A DNA stretch of 50,331 nt from Bradymonadales bacterium (GTDB lineage Bacteria > Myxococcota_A > Bradymonadia > JAFGEP01). The stretch spans positions 1 through 50,331 of the forward strand of contig JAFGEP010000095.1 of NCBI GenBank assembly GCA_016931535.1, in the 5' to 3' direction. Under the pieces are notes generated by a model. The model had not been told where the DNA came from. It searched no databases and saw only the letters and a list, made by a program, of their open reading frames with translations. Shown here in pieces: positions 9,195-18,172 of the stretch (its first letter is position 1; every line of letters starts with the position of its first letter). The position numbers were made by a program, and so were the translations under genes.

Positions 9195-10640
9195 TCAAGG
9201 GCTGGGTTCGAACCGCTCGATACTGGGGTTGGCGACGTTGGGCCCCAACATGTTCCCGCCTGGGGTGGGCCAGGGTTCGAGGCTCTGGCCTTCTGGTTGC
9301 AGGCGGAAGACCAGGTACCGGTCGTTTGCCGGATGGTATGCCAGAAGAATGGTGGCATCGTAGTTGAAGTTGGCGATGTCACTGCTGTTATCGCTCCAGG
9401 CGGTCGACGCATCGACCAGAGGGCTGGCGCTGTTGCGGACCGCCGAGTAGACGAACAGGCTTCCTGCCTGAACGTAGAGCAGCTCTTCCTTGGCCTTCCA
9501 ACCGGCCGTCGTGACCTGGGACGCGTCGAAGAGGACGGATCCACAAAGGTCATCCTGGGTGGTGTCGTTGGTTATCTTGCGCACCTGCATGTTCGCTCCC
9601 CCCTCGTCCTGGATGCCGGCCAGCAGGTAGAGCAGGCTGCGGTCCCGGTTGTAGGACGCCTGGAAGCGAAGCGGGGTCGCCGGTTCGGTCGAGGCCACCG
9701 CCAGGGGGCACATCGATTGGCGCGGCAACAGGCAGACAGGACCGTAAGGGCTGTACAACCATTGGCTGACCGAAAGGGAGCCCATTTCCAGCTCTTCCAT
9801 CATCAGCAGGCGGTCCGAGCCGGAAAGCCAGCTGCCGTTTTGAACCTGGGGTTGATAGCCGGCAACTTCGACCGTCTCCACCTGGCAGAGGATCTGCGGA
9901 GGATCGGTCTGTAGCCCTGCGATCGCCACCTGTCCGCCGTCGGTCTGGCGGGTGTAGGCCAGCAAGCCTGCGTTGGTGGGATGCCAGGCCATCGAGAACC
10001 CCCCGCCCTGCAAGCAGGTCGGTTCCTGGTCGAGTGAGGAGATCCAGCAGAGCCGGTCGGAGTAGAGGTCGGTGTAGGCCAGACGGGCGCAGGTCGCTCC
10101 CCGGTCGGGAGGGGCACAGCCGAAATGGCAGATCTCGGTGCTCTCTGCCGCCACGCACTCATCGCGAAAGCAATCCCAGTGCCACCGGCTCAACAGGCCG
10201 CGAGAACAGGTGGGCGCCGGCAGATCACCCGTGCAATCCTCCACCGGATCGATGCAGACCGAAACGGCGTCCTCCTGGCTTTCTTCCCCCGTATCTCGGC
10301 CTCCCTCCGAGAAGACATCGGTTGCCGCATCGCCGACCGCATCTGGGAGTTGGCCGGCGTCCTGGTCCGGTCCGTCCCCCAGATCGTAGGCGGCATCCGC
10401 GCCCTGGTCCCCCGCGCAGACACAGCTCGAGAAACCGCTGCCGTCAGGAGCGCATCGCTGGAGGCCGCTGCTCCCGTCCTGGCAGGTGCATATCCGTAAC
10501 GCATCCGGAGGACAAACCCCACCATTCTGGCCCTCCCCGTTCACGGTGCAGGAGGCGATTACAGCGGCCAGCCAGAGCCAACCTACGATGTCGATTGCTC
10601 GTCCCATACGCAACGATGGTGGTCGGGGTGAAGCTGTCAC
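9195..10640 (-). CDS. Lipoprotein with Cys-rich N-terminus and propeller-like C-terminus
   Basis: Predicted lipoprotein of 481 residues with no enzyme motif. The signal peptide ends AAVIASC. The mature part opens with a short cysteine-rich segment (CPPDALRICTC, QRCAPDG, SSCVC), continues through an Asp-rich linker and a second Cys cluster near residues 130-185, then a region of WD40/TolB-like beta strands (FSMAWHPTNAGLLAY, ILLAYHPANDRYLVF), suggesting a propeller. The GTG at 10640 has GAGGA nine bases upstream; the ATG at 10607 would give a shorter leader but lacks a site. It converges on the sigma-54 activator with a 16-base gap. I do not recognise a named family. Confidence 0.65.
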   Translation of the reverse strand: MTASPRPPSLRMGRAIDIVGWLWLAAVIASCTVNGEGQNGGVCPPDALRICTCQDGSSGLQRCAPDGSGFSSCVCAGDQGADAAYDLGDGPDQDAGQLPDAVGDAATDVFSEGGRDTGEESQEDAVSVCIDPVEDCTGDLPAPTCSRGLLSRWHWDCFRDECVAAESTEICHFGCAPPDRGATCARLAYTDLYSDRLCWISSLDQEPTCLQGGGFSMAWHPTNAGLLAYTRQTDGGQVAIAGLQTDPPQILCQVETVEVAGYQPQVQNGSWLSGSDRLLMMEELEMGSLSVSQWLYSPYGPVCLLPRQSMCPLAVASTEPATPLRFQASYNRDRSLLYLLAGIQDEGGANMQVRKITNDTTQDDLCGSVLFDASQVTTAGWKAKEELLYVQAGSLFVYSAVRNSASPLVDASTAWSDNSSDIANFNYDATILLAYHPANDRYLVFRLQPEGQSLEPWPTPGGNMLGPNVANPSIERFEPSP

Positions 10641-10977
10641 CCGGTAACATCCTCATGGTAGCACGTTCGCCATCGGCCTCCACAAAGATCACGAGGATCC
10701 AGGTAGATAGCGGGTGACCGATGGGGGGGCCGGACAGGAGAGCGGTTGGCGGTCCAGGTTCGATCCGGAGAAGGCTGGGCGCCTGGTTCCCGTCCCCGGA
10801 GGTTTTTAGGTATCCGGGCTGCCGTCCGTAGCTGTCCATATTGGGCTTTCCCCTCGCTCCTTTTCGTCTGAAAGCCGGTACGGGCCAGGTGACGGACCGA
10901 GAGCAGATGGGCTATCATGCCGCTCCGCCGTGGCTATGCCGGTACTGCCAGGTTGATCTCCAGGGTTGAGAGGGAAC
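10641..10977. other. Divergent intergenic region, lipoprotein / MFS transporter
   Basis: A 337-base gap between divergent genes. A rightward sigma-70-like promoter is visible as GTGACG (10889-10894), an 18-base spacer and TATCAT (10913-10918), which would start transcription about 50 bases before the transporter ATG. The leftward promoter is not evident. Two minus-strand open frames of 93 and 131 codons cross this gap, but both have arginine/proline-rich composition and no recognisable domain. Confidence 0.4.
10889..10918 (+). promoter_or_regulatory. Candidate sigma-70 promoter for MFS transporter
   Basis: The -35 GTGACG (4 of 6 to consensus), 18-base spacer and -10 TATCAT (5 of 6) are well placed for the gene at 10978. 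Pattern match only. Confidence 0.35.
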
Positions 10978-12315
10978 ATGAAAGAGGCCGAGCCCAACGG
11001 GGAGCAGGACGCGCAGCAGCTCAGTGGGAACCAGAAGCGCTGGCGGGTGAACATCTTCGCGCTGACCTGGCTCTCCTACGCCGGTTACTACTTCTGCCGC
11101 AAGACCTTCTCCATCGTGAAGATCGACCTGCGGGAGCTGATGCAGCTCACCGATCACCAGATTGCCCATATCTGGACCGGGTTTCTGGTGACCTACATGC
11201 TGGGTCAGTTTCTGACCGCCTACCTGGGACGCAAAGTGACCTGCCGCCTGCTGTTGCTCTGGGGGATGGGCGCCAGCCTGTTGGTCAATGTGGGGTTCGG
11301 TTTTTTCACCCACCTGGGTCCCGCCGCCTTCTGGCCTTTCTTCACCTTCATGCTGATCAACGGTTTTGCCCAGGGGACCGGCTGGGGAGCCAACATCGGG
11401 GTGCTGGCCCACTGGTTTCGACGCAAGGAGCGGGGGACGGTCCTGGCCTTCTGGACGACCTGCTACATGCTGGGCAGCGTGATGGCCAAGGCCTTCGCCG
11501 CCTTCATGCTGGGCTGGCTGGGGCTGGCCTGGTCCTTCTGGGGAGCCAGCCTGGTCCTGTTGGCCATCACCGCCTTGTTCTACCTGTTCGGGAGGGACCG
11601 CCCGGAGGACTACGGACTACTGCCGATCGTATCGGAGGAGCTGGCGATCGATAAGAGCCCGCAGGAGGGAGGAGGTGAGGCGAAGGGGCTGGTCAGCCTG
11701 GGCTGGACCAGAGACGTGGTGGTCACCGTGGCGGTGATGGGGATCGCCTACTTCTGCTTCAAGTTCGTGCGCTATACGCTGGACAGCTGGTCACCCATGT
11801 TGATCGAGGAGGCCTTTGGCACCTCGACCGAGGGGGCCGGATACCGTTCCACCATCTTCGACCTGCTCGGCTTTTTTGGCGTCATCTTCGGCGGCTTCAT
11901 CACCGACCGCTTCTTCAAGGGAAGCCGCACGCTGGTCACCTTCCTGATGACCATCGGGATGCTGGCCGGCGTGGCGTTCGTGTGGTGGGTGGGCATGGCG
12001 AGCATGGGCCTGTTCTTGGTGGGTCTGGGAGCCATCGGCTTCATGCTGGCCGGCCCCGACTCGCTGATCTCGGGGGTGGGCACCATCGACGTGGCCTCCA
12101 AGAGGGGGGCGGTGGTTGCTGCGGCCATCATCAACGGTGTCGGCTCTCTGGGATCGATCGCCCAGGAGCAGATTGTCGGCCTGATCAAGACCCACACCAG
12201 CCCACAGGAGGGTCCTGCCGCGGTGATGCTGCTGTTGGTCGGGGTGTCGATGGCGGGTGTACTGCTGACCATGGTGCTCCTCTTCCTGAAGCGATCGGGC
12301 CGCAGCAGGTTATGA
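10978..12315 (+). CDS. MFS transporter, organophosphate:phosphate antiporter (GlpT/UhpC-like) family
   Basis: An inner-membrane carrier of 445 residues with 12 predicted membrane spans. The first span (LSYAGYYFCRKTFSIVK) is the classic opening of the GlpT/UhpT/UhpC group, and the GWGANIGVLAHWF and RKERGTVLAFW segments match the conserved loops of spans 4-5. Family members exchange sugar phosphates or glycerol-3-phosphate for inorganic phosphate, and UhpC is a sensor; the substrate here cannot be read. The ATG at 10978 follows TTGAGAGGGAAC, whose GAGAGGG is the likely binding site; the in-frame TTG at 10966 is part of it. The gene converges on a second, larger MFS gene five bases away. Confidence 0.88.
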   Translation: MKEAEPNGEQDAQQLSGNQKRWRVNIFALTWLSYAGYYFCRKTFSIVKIDLRELMQLTDHQIAHIWTGFLVTYMLGQFLTAYLGRKVTCRLLLLWGMGASLLVNVGFGFFTHLGPAAFWPFFTFMLINGFAQGTGWGANIGVLAHWFRRKERGTVLAFWTTCYMLGSVMAKAFAAFMLGWLGLAWSFWGASLVLLAITALFYLFGRDRPEDYGLLPIVSEELAIDKSPQEGGGEAKGLVSLGWTRDVVVTVAVMGIAYFCFKFVRYTLDSWSPMLIEEAFGTSTEGAGYRSTIFDLLGFFGVIFGGFITDRFFKGSRTLVTFLMTIGMLAGVAFVWWVGMASMGLFLVGLGAIGFMLAGPDSLISGVGTIDVASKRGAVVAAAIINGVGSLGSIAQEQIVGLIKTHTSPQEGPAAVMLLLVGVSMAGVLLTMVLLFLKRSGRSRL

Positions 12316-12320
12316 TGTGA

Positions 12321-14411
12321 TCAGTGGCCGCCCCTTCCCTTGGGCTTGGCGTGCCAGATGCGGGTCAATAGATAGAAGCCGATCAGGCTGAAGGGTATCA
12401 GGAACAGCGGCAGGCAGATCCAGTTCTTGGTGGTCAAGAAGCCGAGCGACACCGCCTGCACAAAGGTCCCCAGGTAGACGAAGCCGTCGATGACTCCGAC
12501 CGCGGTGCCCGCGCCGCGCCGTCCGCCGAAGTCCATGGTGGCGGTCCCGGACAAGAGGCCGTGGGCGCCGATCACGCAGACCGAAAGCAGGAAGGCGAGG
12601 AACCCCAGGAAGTAGGGGCTGATCGGGATCGCCGGCCCCGCGGCCAGACGCCGTTCGTCCCCCGCTGTCTGGGTCGGCCTGGGGTCACGGATCTCCAGGT
12701 CCATCGTCGTGCCGCCGCGCAGCACGGTGGTCTGTATCACGCCGGTGGAGACCACCAGGTCGTCGCGGGTCGCCTCCGGCCGGGTGGCGCACAGACACCG
12801 GGAGGTGTCCCAGGTGGATGCGCCCTCACAGGTGGCCGGGATGCACTGTACCGCGTGGACCACATCCTCCCAGTCTTCAAGCTCGGACACCCCGGCGATG
12901 GCGATGACGGTGTCCCCCGGCCATAGCCCGTCCTCCACCAGGTTGATGGTGGCCACCTCTCCCAAGGTGACAGCGGAGCCGTCCCCGCCGATGGGGAGCG
13001 TGGCCAGCGAATCCGGATCGGGTCTGTGCTCGGGGTCGAAGTGGCCCTTCCAGCCGTTGCGATTTCTCAGCGGTTCCAGGTTGGTGAAGAGATCTTGGGT
13101 GGTCTGGGGAGCATCAAGAGCCGCCAGCGCGCGATGGCTCATCTCGACCGCCTGCTCCATGGAGAGGTTGGCTGCCTCGAGCCGCTGGGGGTCGAAGGTG
13201 ACCTGGACATTGGGGGTGTCGGACCAGGCGATCTGGGTGGTGGCCGGCTTGATGGCGAAGAACATCAAGACGACGCACAGGACCAGCAAGCCGTAAAGGC
13301 CTCCCGCTGCTGGAGCACGGCGGCTCTGGAAGAAGAGGTCGGACACCCAGCCGGCCACGTTGCCGCCGATGACCCCGGCCACGAAGAGCAAGCCGCCCCA
13401 ACCGCCCTGGACGAAGGGCGCCAAGAACGCCAGCGCTCCGAAGATGTACAGCCAGGCCGCCCGGCGTCCCTTGGTCTTGCGGGCGATCACGAAGGAGACG
13501 ATGGCCACCGCGAAGGCCAGCGCCACCAGCCAGGGCATGGTCCACTCCCCGTTGCGGAACATGTGGCTGCCTTTGAGCCCCCAGACCTCTTTCAGGTAGA
13601 ACGGGATCCAGTGCATGACGCCGTTGCGCAGCACGCCGGTGCAGAACTCGATGAGCGCCACCGTGATGATGACGGGGTTGGTGAGGATCCGCTTGTACAG
13701 CTCGAAGACCGGCATCGGCTTGTCCTCTTCGCCGCTGGAGGCGTCCCCGGTGTCGAAGTCCTGGTAGCCGGCCTTGGAGGGGCTATCCTTGAGGAGAAAG
13801 ATCTCGATCAAGAAGATGGTCAGCAGCAGCCCCGCCGGCACGAAGAAGACGAACCACTGCCCGTTCTCCGGCAGGAAGGAGAGCCCGAGCATCCAGCTGT
13901 TGACGGTGAAGGCCAGGAACAGACCAGAGGCGATCATGGTGCCGAAGATCCCGGAGAAACCGCCCCGTTCGTGGATGTGGAACCAGTGGGCGTTCACCTT
14001 GACGATGGAGACCGCCCCGAAGCTCTGGAAGTACATGTTGCCGCTGTAGAGCAGCATGAACACCAGGCGGATATGGGTGGGCGTCATCCCGGACGACAGG
14101 GCGCGATACAGGTACAGACCCATGGCCAGGTTCATCAGGCCGGCACCCAAGGTCGCGATCAGGATTCCCAGCCGGCCCCCGATCCGGTCCACCATGGGAC
14201 CGTTCACAATGAAGGCCACGCCGTAGACCAGCGCGCCGATCCCGAAGATGACCCCGAAGTCCTCCTTGGTCATCAGCGAGCCCAGCTCGTTCTTGGCTAC
14301 CGTCAAGTTGTAGCGTCCCATGTAGAGCAGGGCGTAGGCCAACCCCATGGGAAACCAGTTGAAGAACCGCCGTAGCTTGAATGCCTGGGAGTGTTGCACT
14401 GCGTTGGACAT
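12321..14411 (-). CDS. MFS transporter with large periplasmic insertion resembling RND docking and PDZ domains
   Basis: A GlpT-like MFS carrier of 696 residues, about 250 longer than usual. Spans 1-6 lie at roughly 20-205, followed by a charged loop (207-245), and spans 7-9 plus two extra hydrophobic helices at 246-387. Residues 388-595 (about 12627-13250 in the window) are not membrane-like. Their first half reads like the docking segment of RND pumps (VTFDPQRLEAANLS, then LPIGGDGSAVTLGEVATI); the second half like a PDZ domain (GLWPGDTVIAIAGVSELEDW ending VLRGGTTMDLEI), with four cysteines at 523-541. The last three spans follow. By the MFS positive-inside pattern the insertion sits in the periplasm after span 9. 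The TTGGAG upstream of the ATG supports the start. MFS assignment is firm; the insertion homology is motif-based. Confidence 0.85.
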   Translation of the reverse strand: MSNAVQHSQAFKLRRFFNWFPMGLAYALLYMGRYNLTVAKNELGSLMTKEDFGVIFGIGALVYGVAFIVNGPMVDRIGGRLGILIATLGAGLMNLAMGLYLYRALSSGMTPTHIRLVFMLLYSGNMYFQSFGAVSIVKVNAHWFHIHERGGFSGIFGTMIASGLFLAFTVNSWMLGLSFLPENGQWFVFFVPAGLLLTIFLIEIFLLKDSPSKAGYQDFDTGDASSGEEDKPMPVFELYKRILTNPVIITVALIEFCTGVLRNGVMHWIPFYLKEVWGLKGSHMFRNGEWTMPWLVALAFAVAIVSFVIARKTKGRRAAWLYIFGALAFLAPFVQGGWGGLLFVAGVIGGNVAGWVSDLFFQSRRAPAAGGLYGLLVLCVVLMFFAIKPATTQIAWSDTPNVQVTFDPQRLEAANLSMEQAVEMSHRALAALDAPQTTQDLFTNLEPLRNRNGWKGHFDPEHRPDPDSLATLPIGGDGSAVTLGEVATINLVEDGLWPGDTVIAIAGVSELEDWEDVVHAVQCIPATCEGASTWDTSRCLCATRPEATRDDLVVSTGVIQTTVLRGGTTMDLEIRDPRPTQTAGDERRLAAGPAIPISPYFLGFLAFLLSVCVIGAHGLLSGTATMDFGGRRGAGTAVGVIDGFVYLGTFVQAVSLGFLTTKNWICLPLFLIPFSLIGFYLLTRIWHAKPKGRGGH

Positions 14412-14520
14412 CGCGCTGCTCCAAGAGGGGGATGGATGCTGCGCGACAACTACTACAGGCGGTGGTGCCGGTCAACGCACTCGGCTGGTAGACAAGGAGG
14501 CGGGATGCTCCTTTTTGGGT

Positions 14521-15846
14521 CTAGTCCTGGTCGTCTTTCTCGTGCAGGCCGAACTCCTCTTCGATCTTTTCGTAGTAGTCGATGATCTGGCGGACGTAGT
14601 TGCGCTTGTTGCGGTAGGTGCCGGGGAAGAAGCTTCGCTTGAAGCCGTAGATGATGCTGTTGCGAAGCTGGGAGGGGGTGAGGTTGAAGTACTGGCAGGC
14701 CAGCTCGATCTCGCGGCTGACGGTGGTGGAGGAGACGGTGCGGTTGTCGGTGCAGAAGGTGGTGCTCAGGCGCAGGTTCTGGAAATCGCGGAAGGCGTGC
14801 TCGTTGAGGTTGCGAACCCGGGGGTTGGTCTGCAGGTTGCTGGTGAGGCAGACCTCGATGGTGATGCGCCGGTCGGCGATGTACTCGGCCAGGGCGCGCA
14901 CGTACTCGTTTTTATTGGCGATCTCGTCCTCGATGAGCCAGGAGCTGAGCAGGTGGTAGCCGTGGCCGATGCGATCGGCGTGCAGGTCGGTGATGGCCTG
15001 GAAGATGCTTTCGGGGCCGTAGGCCTCTCCGGCGTGCACCGTTTTCTTGAGGAAGTTCTTGTGGGCGTAGCGGTAGGCCTCCAGGTGGTCCACCGCCGGA
15101 TATCCTCGTTCCTGGCCGGCCAGATCGAACCCCACGATGGGCAGCCCGTACTCGTTGCGGATCGCCACCACCGCCTGGGCCAGCTCCAGGGAGGCCAGCC
15201 CATATACCTTGCGACGCTGCGAGTAGCGGTGGATCTGTAGGAACTTGTTGTAGTAGTCGGACATGTTCTCGGTGAACATGCGCATGGCGCACACGATCAT
15301 GCCGTACTCGAAAGGAGGCTCCAGGTTCTGGCGCACCGGCGTGGAGTCGTTGAACAGGTCCTTGGCTTTCTTGAGCCCCCTGTGCACCGCCCACAAGACC
15401 TGGGTCATATCCAGGTTGGGGTTCACGTGGAGGTGGGGGGCGAAGCGCACCTCGATGTAGCGGACCCCTTCCGCCATGTTGTCCTCGGCCAGCTCATAGG
15501 CCGCCCGTTCGAGCGCCTCCTCGTCCTGGAGCACCGCGGTGGTGTACTGGAACCCTTGCAGGTACTCCTTGAGGCTGCCGTAGCGGTCCTTGAACACCAG
15601 GTCCACCAGCCCATCTTCTGTATAGGAGGGAAGCTCCACATTTCGCTCCTTGGCCAGCTCGATGAGCGTGCCTAGGCGGATGGAGCCGTCCAGGTGGACA
15701 TGGAGGTCGGACTTGGGTGCCTTGCGGATGAACTCGGGGGGGATCACCGTGGGATGGTTGTTTGTTGCGGAGGTGGAGGAGGAGCCGGCAAGGGAGTCGG
15801 CTGTTGGTGCTTCTGTGGTCGGGGCCGATGTGTTTCGTTTCGCCAT
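14521..15846 (-). CDS. Adenosine deaminase family protein
   Basis: Zinc-dependent purine nucleoside deaminase, 441 residues. Metal ligands and catalytic residues are in the expected order: HVHLDGS (His49, His51), VHAGE, RIGHG, the EVCLTSN strand and TDNRTVSSTT. The TDN form in place of TDDP is found in actinobacterial-type adenosine deaminases, so it is not by itself a sign of lost activity. By family the enzyme converts adenosine to inosine and ammonia in the cytoplasm. The protein is about 100 residues longer than E. coli Add: a Ser/Thr/Ala-rich N-terminal tail of 40 residues and an extended region near 150-230 (FNDSTPVRQNLEPPFEY). It stands between the second MFS gene and the acylase on the same strand. 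A related activity on another adenine derivative cannot be excluded. Confidence 0.88.
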   Translation of the reverse strand: MAKRNTSAPTTEAPTADSLAGSSSTSATNNHPTVIPPEFIRKAPKSDLHVHLDGSIRLGTLIELAKERNVELPSYTEDGLVDLVFKDRYGSLKEYLQGFQYTTAVLQDEEALERAAYELAEDNMAEGVRYIEVRFAPHLHVNPNLDMTQVLWAVHRGLKKAKDLFNDSTPVRQNLEPPFEYGMIVCAMRMFTENMSDYYNKFLQIHRYSQRRKVYGLASLELAQAVVAIRNEYGLPIVGFDLAGQERGYPAVDHLEAYRYAHKNFLKKTVHAGEAYGPESIFQAITDLHADRIGHGYHLLSSWLIEDEIANKNEYVRALAEYIADRRITIEVCLTSNLQTNPRVRNLNEHAFRDFQNLRLSTTFCTDNRTVSSTTVSREIELACQYFNLTPSQLRNSIIYGFKRSFFPGTYRNKRNYVRQIIDYYEKIEEEFGLHEKDDQD

Positions 15847-16006
15847 CGATGACTGGTCCTCGTTGTCGTTTGAACTGTTACATCACATCCTGCGGTCCAT
15901 CTGCAGGGGCAGCGACCGGCTCCATCCGAGAAGGGTTGGGCTCTGCCTTGAGCGACTATCATAGTGTCCCATGCAATGGGGTCAACTGGCGCGGCGGGGC
16001 TCGCTG

Positions 16007-18172
16007 TCAGTTACGGCTTCTCAGGCGCAGCCGTTTGTACTCGCCGTAGCGCCAGTGGGGGAGGTCATTGGCGTAGTAGCGGCTGTAGGGTTTTTCGCTG
16101 GCTCCTCCGGGTAGATTGGTCCAGATCTCGTGAGAGCCCATGTCCGACACGAACCGGTAGCTGGGGGCGATGGAGAGTCGGATCCCCCCCTCCCGGTACT
16201 CGGTGAACTGGAGGATGGTGGAGTGGTGACCCCAGACGCCGAAAGGTCCTCGGTTGACCCGGAAGAAGAAGGGGAGCCGTCGCCCCAAAAGGAGGTTCTT
16301 GTGGATCAGCGGGTAGTACTCGGCCCAGGTCAGGCTGGGTTGAGCCAACCCTTCGCGAACGGCAGCCCTCATGCACTCGTCGTAGTCCCTCCCGGCGAAC
16401 CAGGCCGAGCCGGGGTCGGTGAGAACCCGGAAGAACAGGTGGGATGTGCTCAGGGAAAAGGTGGTCTCGTCGATCAGGTGGGTCAGGACGTTGCGGCCGA
16501 TCCCCCCGTCGCCAAAGACGACCAGCAAGGCCGCCCGACAGATATTCTCCAGCATCGCCGGCTGGCGGGCCTCGGCGGTGTAGGTGTACTGCCACCGCCC
16601 AAACTCCGCCTTGACCTCTTCCTCCTGGGGATCCAGGTACTTGAGGAAGAGCGGCAGGAGCCGCTTGGCCAGGGGGCTGACCACGTCGTACTGGATCTGC
16701 TGGACCTTGTCGATGTTCCAGTCACTCTGGCTGCCCAGCAGGTTGCAGATACGCTGGTATCGCCACCTGGGAAGGGCGGCGTTCATGATGACCGGGCCGT
16801 CGGGCGGATTCTGGGCCTGGTTGGCGGTCACCAGGAACCCTTCGGGTGGGTTGAGCGCCCAGGGGAGGTCGTCCACATCGACCAGCCCTTCCCAGTCATA
16901 GCGTTCGTCCCATCCAGGCGCGGGGTACAGACCGCTCCATCCCGGCCGGCGTCGGGGGAAGGCGCCGGTCACCTGGTAGCCGATGTCGCCGAAGGAGTCG
17001 GCGAAGAGCCAGGAGAGGGTGGGGAGCTGGATCGCCTTGACCGCCTCCATGGCCTCGGAGACGGTACGGGTATCCTGGAGCTTCATCCAGGCCTCCAGCG
17101 TGGGGCCGAACAGGCCTGGCTGTCCTACCCAGCGCATGGAGAGGTACTTTCCGGGAGAGTAGGGGTTGCCCTCCAGTACCCCGTGCTCGCTGGTATACAC
17201 CGAGAAGCGGCGCACCTCCCCGGAGCGGATCTTCATCTCCTCCACCCGCTCCTTGAACGGCTCCCAGCCCTGGCCGACTCGCCGCTTTCCGTTGCGGCAC
17301 TCCTCGACGTAGAAATCGACGATGTCTCCCGGTGCGTGGGCGATCCCCCAGCCGAGGTATCGATTGCGGCCGAAGATGACCGCCGGCAGCCCAGGGGCGG
17401 TGGCACCCGCCAGAGAGGTATCGGGGGCGTGCAGCTCCGCCTCGTACCACATGGCAGGGAGATGGCCCACATCCATGTGGGGGTCGTTGGCGATGATGGG
17501 GCTCTTGCTGGCGGTCCGGCTGCCGGAGACGACCCAGGCGTTTCCAGATACCAGCCCCGCCGCGTAGGAGAGGCGGAACTCTCCCCAGGTGGGCTCGTCC
17601 CGCAGCAGCTTGACCGACCGGAGCAGCTCGGCATCGACCCCTTCCAGATCGGATCCGAACAGCTCCTGCAAGAGCTCGACCGGGACACCCCGCCTGATCA
17701 GGTCGAACAGGCTTTTTTCCAGGCGGATCTGCATGGTGGTCAAGCCGAAGAAGACGACGGTCCTCAGAATCACCACCAGGTCCTCGGCACGCCATGGTTT
17801 CGGCCGATAGCGCAGCAGTCGAAACAAGGGAGGGCGCTGCTGCTTCCAGCCCAGGTTCACCCCGTCTACATAGGCATCCAGGAGCGCTCGGTAATGGCTG
17901 TCGATCAACTCCAGGTCCCGTTGAGGTTCCCGGTGCAAACCCAGGCGCCGCACGGTGGTATCGGCCCGGATCAGAAATGGGGTAGAAGCCAGGTACTCGG
18001 AGGCGCTGCCGTGCGCCATCAGGCGGTTGATCTCCATCTGCATGCCCCGGTCCCGCACGTGCATGTAGCCGAGGCCGCGTAGCAATTCCAGCCGGTTGGG
18101 AGCCACGATGGAAGGCACCCCATCGCGGTTCCGATGGATTTCGATCTCCTTGCCGAGACGGATGGAGCCCAT
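16007..18172 (-). CDS. Penicillin acylase family Ntn-hydrolase, no signal peptide
   Basis: A self-processing N-terminal-nucleophile amidohydrolase of 721 residues. The predicted cleavage and nucleophile is Ser209 in LVSGNAWVVSGS, followed by the family strand SPIIANDPHM and the chaperone-like HAPGDIVDFYVE region; the oxyanion Asn is expected in the VTANQAQNPP segment. Family members cleave amide bonds of beta-lactams, acyl-homoserine lactones or acylated amino compounds. They usually carry a Sec signal, but the first residues here (MGSIRLGKEIEIHRNRDG) start directly on the A-chain strand. The ATG at 18172 follows GGAAGAG; the frame is open to 18721 but the extension is low-complexity and Arg/Pro-rich with no leader peptide. 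A cytoplasmic enzyme is therefore inferred. Confidence 0.85.
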   Translation of the reverse strand: MGSIRLGKEIEIHRNRDGVPSIVAPNRLELLRGLGYMHVRDRGMQMEINRLMAHGSASEYLASTPFLIRADTTVRRLGLHREPQRDLELIDSHYRALLDAYVDGVNLGWKQQRPPLFRLLRYRPKPWRAEDLVVILRTVVFFGLTTMQIRLEKSLFDLIRRGVPVELLQELFGSDLEGVDAELLRSVKLLRDEPTWGEFRLSYAAGLVSGNAWVVSGSRTASKSPIIANDPHMDVGHLPAMWYEAELHAPDTSLAGATAPGLPAVIFGRNRYLGWGIAHAPGDIVDFYVEECRNGKRRVGQGWEPFKERVEEMKIRSGEVRRFSVYTSEHGVLEGNPYSPGKYLSMRWVGQPGLFGPTLEAWMKLQDTRTVSEAMEAVKAIQLPTLSWLFADSFGDIGYQVTGAFPRRRPGWSGLYPAPGWDERYDWEGLVDVDDLPWALNPPEGFLVTANQAQNPPDGPVIMNAALPRWRYQRICNLLGSQSDWNIDKVQQIQYDVVSPLAKRLLPLFLKYLDPQEEEVKAEFGRWQYTYTAEARQPAMLENICRAALLVVFGDGGIGRNVLTHLIDETTFSLSTSHLFFRVLTDPGSAWFAGRDYDECMRAAVREGLAQPSLTWAEYYPLIHKNLLLGRRLPFFFRVNRGPFGVWGHHSTILQFTEYREGGIRLSIAPSYRFVSDMGSHEIWTNLPGGASEKPYSRYYANDLPHWRYGEYKRLRLRSRN

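Noticed and set aside
9200..9220. GGTTCGAACC motif resembling a tRNA T-arm
   Set aside because: No acceptor stem, D-arm or anticodon arm around it; it lies within the 3' end of the propeller-like lipoprotein gene (codes for IERFEP).
7877..9553. 558-codon minus-strand frame across the sigma-54 activator
   Set aside because: Antisense to a gene with complete AAA+ and Fis motifs; no recognisable domain, His/Gln/Arg-rich.
10444..10918. Two overlapping minus-strand frames of 93 and 131 codons upstream of the propeller-like lipoprotein
   Set aside because: Arg/Pro/Gly-rich, no ribosome binding site, no domain; the divergent gap is better explained by promoters.
14521..15846. Adenosine deaminase inactivated by TDN in place of TDDP
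   Set aside because: TDN with the following M/V-S-x-T pattern is normal in actinobacterial-type members, and all zinc ligands are present.
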